Origin: Candidatus Fermentithermobacillaceae bacterium
Lineage (GTDB): Bacteria; Bacillota; Sulfobacillia; Fermentithermobacillales; Fermentithermobacillaceae
DNA: 64,000 nt
Assembly: GCA_018052455.1 (NCBI GenBank)
Contig: JAGPNE010000001.1
Location: 176,881-240,880, forward strand
Reading direction: 5' to 3'
The position numbers were made by a program, and so were the translations under genes. A model generated the notes under the pieces. It was not told the DNA's origin. It saw only the letters and a list, made by a program, of their open reading frames with translations, and ran no database searches. Positions 53,042-61,667 of the stretch are shown here, in pieces. How positions within the stretch are numbered: position 1 is the first letter of the stretch; every line of letters begins with the position of its first letter.

Positions 53042-53067
53042 GAGAAAATGACGTACACCGACTTTTT

Positions 53068-54246
53068 CTATCTTTCAACGGTGAGCGCTATTCCCATCCC
53101 TCCGCCGATGCACATTGTGGCTAGACCTTTCTTGCAATCCTGTTTGACCATTTCGTGTAGCAGTGTGACTAGAATCCTTGTTCCGCTCGCTCCTATGGGG
53201 TGACCCAGAGCTATTGCGCCTCCATTTACATTCATCTTTTCAACATCTATTCCTAGTTCATGTACGCCTGCTAGGGTGGTAGATGCGAAGGCCTCATTGA
53301 GTTCAATTAGGTCGATGTCGCAGAGACAGAGACCTGCTTTCTTCAGTGCCTTCTTCGTCGCCGGCACCGGGCCTGTCCCCATTATCGCAGGGTCTACTCC
53401 TGCGGATGCATAGCTTCTGATAGATGCGATTGGCTCCAAGCCAAGTTCCTGTGCTTTCTTCAGAGACATTACAAGAACTGCGCCTGCTCCGTCATTTATG
53501 CCAGAGGCGTTGCCAGCCGTAACAGTGCCGTTCTCCTTGAACGCAGGGCGAAGCTTGGCAAGTTTATCTACGGTCGTACCGAATCTAGGGTGTTCGTCTT
53601 GGTCGAAAATCAAAGGATCACCTTTTCTTTGAGGTATCTCTACGGGAACTATCTCATCTTTGAACCTACCCGATGTTATGGCAGCTTCAGCCCGATTCTG
53701 ACTCAATGCCCCGTATTCGTCCTGGGCTTCTCTGGTAATACCCCACCTTTCAGCTACGTTTTCTGCAGTCACACCCATGTGGGTGCCGCCGAAAACACAC
53801 CAGAGTCCATCTTTTATCATTGAGTCGACCAGCTCCCCGTTACCCATCCGGTATCCATACCTTGCATTGGGCAGAACATATGGAGCCATGTCCATGTTCT
53901 CTGTACCGCCTGCGAGTACTATCTCTGCATCGCCTGCTTTAATTGCCTGGGCCGCAAGGACTACGGATTTCAAGCCCGATCCGCATACTTTGTTAACGCT
54001 AATACAGGGTATCTCTACGGGAAGGCCTGCGTAGATCGATGCCTGTCTAGCAATGTTTTGTCCTTGACCGGCGCCGAGCACGTTGCCCATGATCACCTCA
54101 TCTATGAGACTAGGATCTATACCTACTCGTTTTACCGTTTCTTTGATCACAATTGCGCCAAGGCTGCTTGCAGGTATTTGGGACAGTGACCCACCGAAAG
54201 TGCCTATAGCGGTTCTTACAGCGCTAACGATTACAACTTCGTCCAA
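53068..54246 (-). CDS. Acetyl-CoA acetyltransferase (thiolase)
   Basis: The 392-residue enzyme interconverts two acetyl-CoA and acetoacetyl-CoA (or acts on a longer ketoacyl-CoA). It has the nucleophile Cys in [18 protein letters not shown], the His in [18 protein letters not shown] and the second Cys in [15 protein letters not shown], plus LNEAFA. I use TTG 54246 ([15 protein letters not shown]), which matches the usual thiolase start and has GGGAGGAG upstream; an ATG at 54279 overlaps the preceding gene. It is the last gene of the sigma-54-driven CoA-transferase operon. Confidence 0.95.
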   Translation of the reverse strand: MDEVVIVSAVRTAIGTFGGSLSQIPASSLGAIVIKETVKRVGIDPSLIDEVIMGNVLGAGQGQNIARQASIYAGLPVEIPCISVNKVCGSGLKSVVLAAQAIKAGDAEIVLAGGTENMDMAPYVLPNARYGYRMGNGELVDSMIKDGLWCVFGGTHMGVTAENVAERWGITREAQDEYGALSQNRAEAAITSGRFKDEIVPVEIPQRKGDPLIFDQDEHPRFGTTVDKLAKLRPAFKENGTVTAGNASGINDGAGAVLVMSLKKAQELGLEPIASIRSYASAGVDPAIMGTGPVPATKKALKKAGLCLCDIDLIELNEAFASTTLAGVHELGIDVEKMNVNGGAIALGHPIGASGTRILVTLLHEMVKQDCKKGLATMCIGGGMGIALTVER

Positions 54247-54259
54247 TTTCTCTCCTCCC

Positions 54260-55033
54260 TCATATTGCTTCTTTGCCAATTATATATCTCAAAGGATCTA
54301 CTTCTTCCCTTAGTATCCTCAATTCCTGCTCTTGTGGCTCCAAAGATACTTTGACCTCGTCTGCCCACAACAATTCAAATCCTGTGTTCTCTATGATTTC
54401 TTCTTTTGTCACTCCAGGATGAATTGTTTCTACTTTCATCTTCTTTGTCTCTTCATCAAATCCCATCACACAAAGATTGGTGATCACTTTGTACGGTCCT
54501 GTTCCTGGAGGTAGTCCTGCAACTTCTCTGGCATTCTTGCCTGTTAGATACCCCGGAGTAGTGAGGAAGTCGAGTTTTTCCACAAAACGTCTTTGATCGT
54601 GCGGAGTTATCATGAGGGTTCGCCAACACAATGATGCAAGATCATTAGCCCCACCCGATCCCGGAAACCGAACTTTGGGTTTGTAAAAACTCCCAACGAC
54701 TGTCGAGTTTATATTACCGTACTGGTCTATCTGTGCTCCGCCCAAGAAGCAGTAGTCTATCAGGCCCCTTTGGCAGTTCTCCATCACGTCAGACATGCTG
54801 CCTGCCATTATCGCTTTCGCAAAGGTGCGTGAATCTCCAACTGAAATCGGCATTGTTGGCAAGATTGGACCTACGCCACCTGCTTCAAAGAGTATCATAA
54901 GATTGGGGCTATGTGTCTTCTGAGCAAGCATTGTTGCTGCGCAGGGTGCTCCAGTGCCTACCACAACGGTCGAGCCATCTTCAAGGATTCTTGAAGCAAG
55001 GCATATCATGAGTTCCATCTCGTTGTATCTCAT
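54260..55033 (-). CDS. CoA-transferase subunit B (glutaconate/3-oxoacid CoA-transferase type)
   Basis: The 257-residue product starts [20 protein letters not shown] at ATG 55033 behind GGGAGGT. Glu50 in [12 protein letters not shown] sits where the family I CoA-transferase beta subunits carry the catalytic Glu. Other blocks are [33 protein letters not shown] and [20 protein letters not shown], which resemble GctB. The acid substrate cannot be told by eye. The gene lies 16 bases after subunit A, and its stop is 13 bases upstream of the thiolase start. Confidence 0.9.
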   Translation of the reverse strand: MRYNEMELMICLASRILEDGSTVVVGTGAPCAATMLAQKTHSPNLMILFEAGGVGPILPTMPISVGDSRTFAKAIMAGSMSDVMENCQRGLIDYCFLGGAQIDQYGNINSTVVGSFYKPKVRFPGSGGANDLASLCWRTLMITPHDQRRFVEKLDFLTTPGYLTGKNAREVAGLPPGTGPYKVITNLCVMGFDEETKKMKVETIHPGVTKEEIIENTGFELLWADEVKVSLEPQEQELRILREEVDPLRYIIGKEAI

Positions 55034-55049
55034 GTGTGTAACCTCCCTA

Positions 55050-56060
55050 CTAAACCCCGTTGTCGGGCGTATCATATTCAAGGAACTCGAGTTTCCGCAA
55101 CTCTTCCAATTTCTCTTCGCCTCCGCATAGCTCGAGATACTCAGCGAAATTCCTGGTACCATATATGTACCGGGCCAGGAATGGCTCGAGCGTCTCGGGT
55201 TTTCCATCTACGGTCAGCCATTCATTTAGATGATCTTCATCTGAGAAGTATCTGTACGGCATATTTCCAGGGTAGCTCCCGTAAGGCACGTGACATACTG
55301 CATCGACACAGTAGTACGGGATCAGTGTTCGGCTAGGGTCATTCCTTATTAGATCATTATCTATGATCTCTTCGGCAGACAGTATCACGTACTTTGCAGC
55401 TCTTGCCACATCGGCATCAGAGACTGTGATTCCGTCTATTTGGGCATTTCCATATTGGTCTGCACGATGCACATGGATAACTGCGATATCAGGATACAAA
55501 GCTGGCAGAGCTACAAGATCTATCCCAGTAAACGGGCACTGGATGATCTTGGCGCCGCTATAGGTAAAAGTGTCGGTGCCCAGCATGATCCGCGCCGGTA
55601 TGAACGGTATTCCCATGGCGGCAGCTCTGTATCTCCATGCTAGTGCCGCATTCGTCCATTCAGACACCTCTACCCTGCCCTGCTCAAACAGTTTTCTAGC
55701 AACCCTGGATAGTCCTCTTGCTTCTAGTCCGACTACATAAGCCACATCCACGCTTTTTATGCAATCGCCTGCCGCCAAAATTTGGAAGTCATGGGTTGCA
55801 GTATGTCCTGATACGTGAAGATCCTTTTTGTGCTGGCGTACAATTTCATGGAGCAGGGCCGTAGGAATTCGATTTGTGCCGAAACCTCCAATAGCCAAAT
55901 AATCGCCGTCGTTTACGAATTTCTCTACCGCTTCACTTACGCTCATCATTTTGTCATTCATGATCTTCGATTTCTTTCGGAAATGAGATCTTGCCTTGTC
56001 CGGATCGGGATCTGTAAAGAGTTTTCCAATACCTTGATCTGTCTTGTTGTGCTGGTCCAT
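55050..56060 (-). CDS. CoA-transferase subunit A (glutaconate CoA-transferase type)
   Basis: The 336-residue product has the family I alpha fold with the CoA-binding loop in YLAIGGFGTNRIPTALLHEI, then HVSGHTATHDFQILAAGDCI and HVHRADQYGNAQIDGITVSD. It resembles GctA more than the shorter AtoD. The pair would activate a short carboxylic acid with acetyl-CoA or a similar donor. ATG 56060 follows AAGGAGG and stands only about 22 bases after the predicted sigma-54 transcription start, so this is the first gene of the regulated operon. Confidence 0.9.
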   Translation of the reverse strand: MDQHNKTDQGIGKLFTDPDPDKARSHFRKKSKIMNDKMMSVSEAVEKFVNDGDYLAIGGFGTNRIPTALLHEIVRQHKKDLHVSGHTATHDFQILAAGDCIKSVDVAYVVGLEARGLSRVARKLFEQGRVEVSEWTNAALAWRYRAAAMGIPFIPARIMLGTDTFTYSGAKIIQCPFTGIDLVALPALYPDIAVIHVHRADQYGNAQIDGITVSDADVARAAKYVILSAEEIIDNDLIRNDPSRTLIPYYCVDAVCHVPYGSYPGNMPYRYFSDEDHLNEWLTVDGKPETLEPFLARYIYGTRNFAEYLELCGGEEKLEELRKLEFLEYDTPDNGV

Positions 56061-56079
56061 TCTCGAGATACCTCCTTCC

Positions 56080-56093
56080 GTCTTAGCTAAGAC
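56080..56093. promoter_or_regulatory. Palindrome over the start point of the CoA-transferase operon
   Basis: GTCTTAGCTAAGAC is a perfect 14-base palindrome directly next to the -12 element of the sigma-54 promoter, covering about -11 to +2. It could be a repressor site acting on the same promoter. Confidence 0.45.
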
Positions 56094-56108
56094 GCAATAA
56101 CCGTGCCA
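56094..56108 (-). promoter_or_regulatory. Sigma-54 (RpoN) promoter of the CoA-transferase/thiolase operon
   Basis: The minus strand reads TGGCAC-GGTTA-TTGC (56108-56094), an exact match to the -24/-12 consensus with the required 5-base spacing. It lies 34 bases before the CoA-transferase A start. A gene for an NtrC-family sigma-54 activator is directly upstream. rpoN itself is not in the window. Confidence 0.9.
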
Positions 56109-56174
56109 CTATTCGGAGGTGTCGTCATTTCCTAAATTCCCGTCATCTCGACTGGGCAACTAGGTGGCTAAGCG

Positions 56175-56252
56175 CACCTGAGGTGATATGACAGCTGATA
56201 TGAGTGCATTTTCGCCGGTGTGAAGTTTGTTGCCAATCGGGAAATGATATGC
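56175..56252 (-). promoter_or_regulatory. Candidate enhancer region for the sigma-54 activator
   Basis: About 70-145 bases upstream of the -24 element lie an 11-base inverted repeat CACCTGAGGTG (56175-56185) and three copies of TGATATG (56184, 56196 and 56245), the first two 12 bases apart. The position fits upstream activator sites. This region overlaps the end of the gap and the region just before the activator's stop codon. Binding is inferred. Confidence 0.4.
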
Positions 56253-56264
56253 GCATGCGGAGGC

Positions 56265-57689
56265 TCATAGCCCGTATTTCTTTAGCTTGTTTTGAAGGGT
56301 ACGTCTTGATACGTTAAGGTGCTTGGCTGCCTGAGTGCGGTTATTGTCGAAAAGATCTAGTGCTTCTTTGATCTTGGTTTTCTCAATCTCGTCATATACC
56401 TGTTGCTTCAAGTCCTTAAGCCCGACTTCTCCTTGTACGTTAGAGAAGTCTTCAAGCGGCATGGCTGCATTTTCTTTTGCCGAATGTGCATTCCCGCCGA
56501 CATTGGAAATAGTCAGCTCTGGAGCGTAAAAGAACATGGGTAGGTCTTTTCTGCTGATCACTTTCCCGTGGCACAAAAGCGAAACCTGTTGCATCATGTT
56601 CTTGAGTTCTCTTACGTTTCCTGGCCATGAATAAGACAGTAAGGTTGCCATCGCCTCTTCGTCTAGTTCCAGCGCCGGTCTTTTTTGTTCCAAAGCGTAT
56701 TCTTTGAGAAAATGCTTGGCCAAAACCGGTATGTCTTCTTTCCTTTCTCTTAAGGGCGGGACTGTTACCGGTATTACTGCAAGCCTAAAATACAGATCCT
56801 GACGAAATGCACCTGCCAAAACCTCTGACGGGAGGTTCTTGTTTGAAGCGGAAACCACCCTAACGTCTATCGGTATTCTCTGGGTTCCCCCGAGCCTATC
56901 AATCTCCCTTTCCTCCAAAGCCCTTAGAATTTTGGGCTGCATTGAAAGCGGCAGTTCGCCCACCTCGTCTAAGAATATGGTACCTCCATGGGCAAGCTCA
57001 AACTTACCCGGCTTTTTTCGACGTGCGCCGGAAAATGCACCTTCTTCGTAGCCAAAGAGCTCGCTCTCAAGAAGGTTCTGAGGTAGAGCAGCGCAATTTA
57101 TGGGCACAAAAGGTTTGTCTTTTCTTGGAGATCCATAGTGTACTGATTTTGCTATTATCTCTTTCCCCGTCCCACTTTCCCCCTGTATCAAGACAGGAAC
57201 ATCGCTTGCGGCTACTCGTTCAATGACGGAAAATATCTCCATCATCTTTGGAGATACAGTAACCATGTTCTTCACATGATATTTATCTTCTAGTTCGTGT
57301 CTGAGTCTTGTTACCTCCGTAGATAATCTTGAATACTTGAGAGCACTTTCGACGAGGATTTTCAGTTCTTCTGTGTCAAAGGGTTTGGTTATGTAGTCGT
57401 GGGCACCTGCTTTCATAGCCCTTACGGCTGTTTTGACTTCCCCGTAGGCCGTCATGATTATGATGGGACAGGGGCAGCCTTGTGCAATAAGGCTGTCGAG
57501 AACATCTAAACCACTTGTGTCAGGGAGTTTCAAATCCAGCATGATCAGATCAAAATCGAGCCTTGTCGCATAATCAATACCGTCTTTGCCTTTCTCAGCG
57601 CTATGCACTTCATAGGAGCCTCCAAAGATCTCCCGAAACAACCAAGCTATATTGGTCTCATCGTCTATCACTAATATTCTCTCACTCAT
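56265..57689 (-). CDS. NtrC-family sigma-54-dependent response regulator (AtoC-like)
   Basis: The 474-residue activator has a receiver (ERILVIDDETNIAWLF, phospho-acceptor Asp52 in LIMLDLKLPD), an AAA+ domain (Walker A GESGTGKE, Walker B GTIFLDEVGELPLSMQ, the sigma-54 contact loop as GAFSGA, RQDLYFRLAVIPVTVPPLRE) and a FIS-type C-terminal HTH (NNRTQAAKHLNVSRRTLQNK). The common GAFTGA loop has Ser for Thr. ATG 57689 follows GGAGG at 5 bases; a longer frame has no support. The adjacent kinase is the likely partner and the sigma-54 promoter directly downstream the likely target. Confidence 0.95.
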   Translation of the reverse strand: MSERILVIDDETNIAWLFREIFGGSYEVHSAEKGKDGIDYATRLDFDLIMLDLKLPDTSGLDVLDSLIAQGCPCPIIIMTAYGEVKTAVRAMKAGAHDYITKPFDTEELKILVESALKYSRLSTEVTRLRHELEDKYHVKNMVTVSPKMMEIFSVIERVAASDVPVLIQGESGTGKEIIAKSVHYGSPRKDKPFVPINCAALPQNLLESELFGYEEGAFSGARRKKPGKFELAHGGTIFLDEVGELPLSMQPKILRALEEREIDRLGGTQRIPIDVRVVSASNKNLPSEVLAGAFRQDLYFRLAVIPVTVPPLRERKEDIPVLAKHFLKEYALEQKRPALELDEEAMATLLSYSWPGNVRELKNMMQQVSLLCHGKVISRKDLPMFFYAPELTISNVGGNAHSAKENAAMPLEDFSNVQGEVGLKDLKQQVYDEIEKTKIKEALDLFDNNRTQAAKHLNVSRRTLQNKLKKYGL

Positions 57690-57721
57690 GGGCGCCTCCA
57701 GTTTCTCGAATTTCAACTGAG

Positions 57722-59428
57722 TTAGGTTTCCAGCACAGGGAGTTTGATTGAAAAACAAGTTCCCCTACCAGGTGTAGAATCCACTTCCAGGAATCCTTGG
57801 TGTTCATATATTATGCGCTGCACAAGTGGGAGTCCTAACCCTGTCCCGCCTTTTCGCGTAGTGAAGAACATATCGAATATTTGATCTTGGTGCTCAAATG
57901 GGATACCTACACCAGAATCTTCGACTGTAACCGTGCAGTACTTAGTGTTAGGCGCGTAGTCTGCATCTACCGATATCGTTCCCCCATCAGGCATTGCCTG
58001 TATGGCGTTTAACATCAGGTTCATAAAAGCCTGAACCAGATGGTCATTATCGCCCATGATCTGAAGGGTCTGCAGACGGTGACAGAAGGAGATCTCCACT
58101 TTATTCATGTTGGCGTAAGGTAGTATCATATCGCACGCGCGCTTTAGGATCTGTATTACGTCGACTTGAAATCTCTGAGGTTGAGAAAATCTGGAAAAAT
58201 TCAACAAAGATTCAATTGTCGAATCTATCCTATCTATTTCATATAGGACTATCTCGGATAGCTCAGACAGGAACTTGGTGTCAGACAGTCGGTGCGGGAG
58301 TAGAGAAACGGCGCCTTTCACAACTGTTAGGGGGTTCTTAACCTCGTGGGCTATGGCAGCTGCTAGTTCACCGGCAGCAGCTAATCTCTCTATCCGCTCA
58401 ATGCGCTCTTCCTCTGCCCTTGCTTCCTTCAGATCTTCTAGGAGGATTATGTACCCGCTACTGTATCTTGAACCACCCGTAGTAGCGTCTTCGAGACCGT
58501 CCACTGGCGTGGTAACCATAGTAACCAGTTTGTCACCATTTGTTGTCCGTACTGAGACATTGGCAAACCGGTTTCTGGCTCCACATTCTGAGTCTTCCAA
58601 AGCAAAGTGGGGATCTATTCCGACTTCCAATAGCACGTCTTCTACTGATCTACCAACGAACTCTTGTTTAGGAATTCCTAGGATGTCCTTCATTCCAGAC
58701 GATACGAAGCTCACCTGCCCATTGGTTTCGACAAGGATTACACCAAGACTTAGGCTATCTAGAAACAGTTTGATATACCTTTGAAGTCTCTCAAGACCCG
58801 ATACAATCGATGAGGAACCTGGTAAGCCAGTATTCTCGAAGAGCAGAACACGGGAGGCAAACATAAGCAGTCCTGTCAAACCAAGAAGCGGCTCTACATT
58901 CTGGGAAAAGAAAACATCCTTTGCGCCCATCCTAATTTGGGCATATATGTCTTCTACGGTCTCGTTAGCCCACACAAATCCAATGGTGTGGCCATTTCTG
59001 ACCAGTGGTCTCATACAGTTCATGATTTCTCCACGTACCATAGAACCTACTCCGACTATCTCCTTGCCGCTTTCCATTGCTTGCCATCCAAGATGGTCGG
59101 GCCCAAGATCCACGCCTACCTTCGATCCGAAGCGGTCACTTGGGCCGTACGCAACAATCGCTTCTAGTTCCTTTGAATAGTACCCTGCCCCTACGCCCTT
59201 GTAAGAAGCAGTAACCATGTCGACGAAAGGTCCTAGTGCCTTACTCACCAGAGATATCTGTGCAGATCTATCTAAATATTGCCCCGAGGTGTTTTCAGAA
59301 TCTAGTAAACCTGCAAAGTCGCTCTGCAGATAGGAATCCAGCAATCTGGTTATGCCGAAAAGTTTTTCTGCCTTTTCGTCGATTAGCGCCGCTTCCGCCT
59401 TTTGAAGGAGCAGATATCTTGATTTCAA
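57722..59428 (-). CDS. AtoS-like sensor histidine kinase without obvious N-terminal membrane anchor
   Basis: The 568-residue kinase has an N-terminal sensor region (about 1-175, GYYSKELEAIVAYGPSDRFG, SMVRGEIMNCMRPLVRNGHT, IGFVWANETVEDIYAQ), a PAS domain (about 220-330, DSLSLGVILVETNGQVSFVS), the H-box AIAHEVKNPLTVVKGAVSLL and an ATPase domain (MNLMLNAIQAMPDGGTISVD, GTGLGLPLVQRII). Related clostridial kinases flank this sensor with two membrane helices; here the first is absent and the second (near 180-200) is weak. The start is TTG 59428, the first possible start after an in-frame stop, with a poor SD. It should phosphorylate the activator encoded 32 bases downstream. Confidence 0.9.
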   Translation of the reverse strand: MKSRYLLLQKAEAALIDEKAEKLFGITRLLDSYLQSDFAGLLDSENTSGQYLDRSAQISLVSKALGPFVDMVTASYKGVGAGYYSKELEAIVAYGPSDRFGSKVGVDLGPDHLGWQAMESGKEIVGVGSMVRGEIMNCMRPLVRNGHTIGFVWANETVEDIYAQIRMGAKDVFFSQNVEPLLGLTGLLMFASRVLLFENTGLPGSSSIVSGLERLQRYIKLFLDSLSLGVILVETNGQVSFVSSGMKDILGIPKQEFVGRSVEDVLLEVGIDPHFALEDSECGARNRFANVSVRTTNGDKLVTMVTTPVDGLEDATTGGSRYSSGYIILLEDLKEARAEEERIERIERLAAAGELAAAIAHEVKNPLTVVKGAVSLLPHRLSDTKFLSELSEIVLYEIDRIDSTIESLLNFSRFSQPQRFQVDVIQILKRACDMILPYANMNKVEISFCHRLQTLQIMGDNDHLVQAFMNLMLNAIQAMPDGGTISVDADYAPNTKYCTVTVEDSGVGIPFEHQDQIFDMFFTTRKGGTGLGLPLVQRIIYEHQGFLEVDSTPGRGTCFSIKLPVLET

Positions 59429-59451
59429 GCGAAAATCACACCCACTTTGGA

Positions 59452-60885
59452 TTAGTCCATATTCGTCGGCCCGAACTGGTCAAACACAGGCTGGTGGTCT
59501 TCAGGCATGGCGCACTTGTAAACCTGGCCCTTCGAGACTTCTGTGAAGCACTTTTTTGCATCAGATAAGATCTTTTCGTCGCTTAACAGCTCAAATCCTG
59601 CTTCGGCAAGAACCTTAGCGGCCATAAGCATACCCTCATGTCCTATTCCCATGCCTGCCTGCGACACATATTGCCAGGAATGCCCCGGAGTCCCTACGAC
59701 ATTGCACGCTGTGTTGAATTGGGCCGTAGGGCAACACCAGCTCACGTCACCTACATCGGTTGAACCGCCGGAGTCTTGGGGAGATTCAGGCCTGGGCAGT
59801 ATCGAATTGTTTAACAATGTATCCCACATTTCTTCGGCAATACCCGATTTCTCTAATGCCTTGCGGCGTTGCGCCTCTGGTATGCTCGCGGAAATCTGTT
59901 TGGCAAAAGATTCTTCGTTAGGACCAAACTTGGGAGGTCCAACCCGCTCCATACAGTCTTGGAGAAGAAGCTCAAGAGAAGGATTGGGCAAGACGTTCCA
60001 TATCGCCTTAATCAACTGGATTTCATGTTCCGTATCAGTCATGAGGGCAGCACCTTCGGCGCAACGAATCACTCTTTCGTAGAGATCATCTACCTCTTCG
60101 CGTCGAGGAGCCCTTACTAAGTACCATGCTTTTGCGTACGCAGGAACTACGTTTGGCTGTCCTCCTCCCTGAGTGATTACGTAATGTACCCTCGATTCTG
60201 GAGGCATATGCTCCCTTAGAAACTCTACTCCCAAGTTCATGAGCTGCAGAGCGTCCAGAGCGCTACGCCCGTTGTATGGGTCACCTGCGGCGTGAGCAGA
60301 CTGTCCTCGAAAAATCACGTTGACAGCGTTATTGGCCAGAGAGGAACCTGTAGATACTCGATTGAGCGAACCAGGATGCCACGTTAGGCAGACATCGCAG
60401 TCACTGAAAAGACCTTCTCGCGCCATGAATGCCTTACCACTGAAATTCTCTTCTGCAGGACATCCGAAGTACTTAAGCGTACCCGAAATGCCCTGTTCCA
60501 ACATTTCTTGCTTGAGCCCCACTACTGCTCCAAACGCGCCTGCGCCCAGAAGATTATGTCCACACCCGTGACCCGCCTTACCCTTTTCGAGTTCCTCTCT
60601 AAAAGGTACGGCCTTTTGTGACAGACCGGGCAGAGCGTCGTACTCACCTAGAAAACCGACTACTGGTTTACCGCGACCCCATGTAGCCACGAAAGCCGTG
60701 GGCAGGCCTGCAACACCTAGTTCAACAGTAAAGCCCTCTTTTTCAAGTGCTTCTGCAAGGCATTTTGAAGACTGGTATTCTTGGAGACCTACTTCGGCGA
60801 ACCGCCATACTGCATCAGACACGGCAATAATGTCGGCACGTTTTTTCTCAATGTATTCGATAGCTTTTGCTGCTTTGGTGCTCAT
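59452..60885 (-). CDS. M20 family amidohydrolase, AbgB-like
   Basis: The 477-residue protein resembles p-aminobenzoyl-glutamate hydrolase subunit B. Metal-binding segments are GHGCGHNLLGAGAFGAVVGL, CPAEENFSGK and the C-terminal GIGHEGM; the dimerisation-domain His is in FRGQSAHAAGDPYNGRSALD. It should cleave an N-acyl or aminoacyl amide in the cytoplasm. ATG 60885 follows AAAGGGGGC. It is 23 bases upstream of the kinase gene, so it belongs to the same unit and may supply or remove the signal molecule. Confidence 0.9.
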   Translation of the reverse strand: MSTKAAKAIEYIEKKRADIIAVSDAVWRFAEVGLQEYQSSKCLAEALEKEGFTVELGVAGLPTAFVATWGRGKPVVGFLGEYDALPGLSQKAVPFREELEKGKAGHGCGHNLLGAGAFGAVVGLKQEMLEQGISGTLKYFGCPAEENFSGKAFMAREGLFSDCDVCLTWHPGSLNRVSTGSSLANNAVNVIFRGQSAHAAGDPYNGRSALDALQLMNLGVEFLREHMPPESRVHYVITQGGGQPNVVPAYAKAWYLVRAPRREEVDDLYERVIRCAEGAALMTDTEHEIQLIKAIWNVLPNPSLELLLQDCMERVGPPKFGPNEESFAKQISASIPEAQRRKALEKSGIAEEMWDTLLNNSILPRPESPQDSGGSTDVGDVSWCCPTAQFNTACNVVGTPGHSWQYVSQAGMGIGHEGMLMAAKVLAEAGFELLSDEKILSDAKKCFTEVSKGQVYKCAMPEDHQPVFDQFGPTNMD

Positions 60886-61031
60886 CAGAAGCTGCCCCCT
60901 TTAGATCAATGTCTTAAGTGTGATCTTTCGTCATTTGATTCGTATTATCCTTTATAGTTCCTTGGCGGAGACAATCCTTTGCTGTCACTATATCTGCTTA
61001 ATGAGGTACAATAGTCTAGGGGTGACGGGAT

Positions 61032-61613
61032 TTGGTATCGCGTGAGAAGAAAATACAAGCACTTTACAATTTCACTCTAATGGTCATGCAGAATCCCCTC
61101 TTGACCTATTTACTTGGGTATTTGACTGGTCAGGTAGACAGAGTTAACTTCGTAGAGGATATTTCTGGAGCCGACATCGCAATAAAGGTCAATTTGCGTA
61201 GACTCACATTGTGGCCAACCGATCCTCTGAACGCCAGTGTCAAAGGGGTCTCGATGCCTAACTCCATAGCATTGGTACAAGCCATAGTGGACGAAGAAGA
61301 TCTGCCCATATGTGTTTGTTTTGACTTTGACAACATGCGTGAAGCATACTGGTACCAGGAAGTATTGCTTCCAGATGTATCATACGTTAAGGATGTAGAA
61401 GAAGCAGCCAGAGAACAATCCTCTCTATTACGCGAAGAAATGGACAGGATCTTGGATATCTACAGAGAATGTCAAACGCTCTACAACTCGACCTCAGGTC
61501 AAAGGCAAGAAGAAATGGCCTACTACATGAAACTAGCAGAGCGCGAGTTAAAGACTTTGAGTGACAAACTCGAAGAAGTCAACAAAAGAATGAGGCAACT
61601 AACAGATTTCTAA
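61032..61613 (+). CDS. Coiled-coil protein, possibly UPF0302/YpiB-like
   Basis: I do not recognise this 193-residue protein with certainty. The N-terminal 115 residues have a pattern reminiscent of the UPF0302 domain of YpiB: LLTYLLGYLTGQVDRVNFVE near the start and LPICVCFDFDNMREAYWYQE near 105. From about 125 to 190 it is a charged coiled coil (EEAAREQSSLLREEMDRILD, LAERELKTLSDKLEEVNKRM). No membrane segment is seen. The start is TTG 61032 behind GGGGTGA. It stands alone between two minus-strand genes and ends at a bidirectional terminator. A related role in YpiB's poorly known pathway would be speculation. Confidence 0.6.
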   Translation: MVSREKKIQALYNFTLMVMQNPLLTYLLGYLTGQVDRVNFVEDISGADIAIKVNLRRLTLWPTDPLNASVKGVSMPNSIALVQAIVDEEDLPICVCFDFDNMREAYWYQEVLLPDVSYVKDVEEAAREQSSLLREEMDRILDIYRECQTLYNSTSGQRQEEMAYYMKLAERELKTLSDKLEEVNKRMRQLTDF

Positions 61614-61664
61614 AAGAGGTGCGCAGGTCACACAGATTCCATTGGTACCTTTGCACCTCTTTTT
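61612..61664. terminator. Bidirectional terminator between the coiled-coil and M42 genes
   Basis: AAAAGAGGTGC (61612-61622) pairs with GCACCTCTTTT (61653-61663) in a perfect 11-bp stem, with T-runs on both strands. It closes two convergent genes and includes the stop of the plus-strand gene. Confidence 0.85.
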
Positions 61665-61667
61665 CTT

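Noticed and set aside
55034..55207. 58-residue N-terminal extension of CoA-transferase B
   Set aside because: It overlaps the end of subunit A out of frame and looks non-coding; ATG 55033 has a strong SD.
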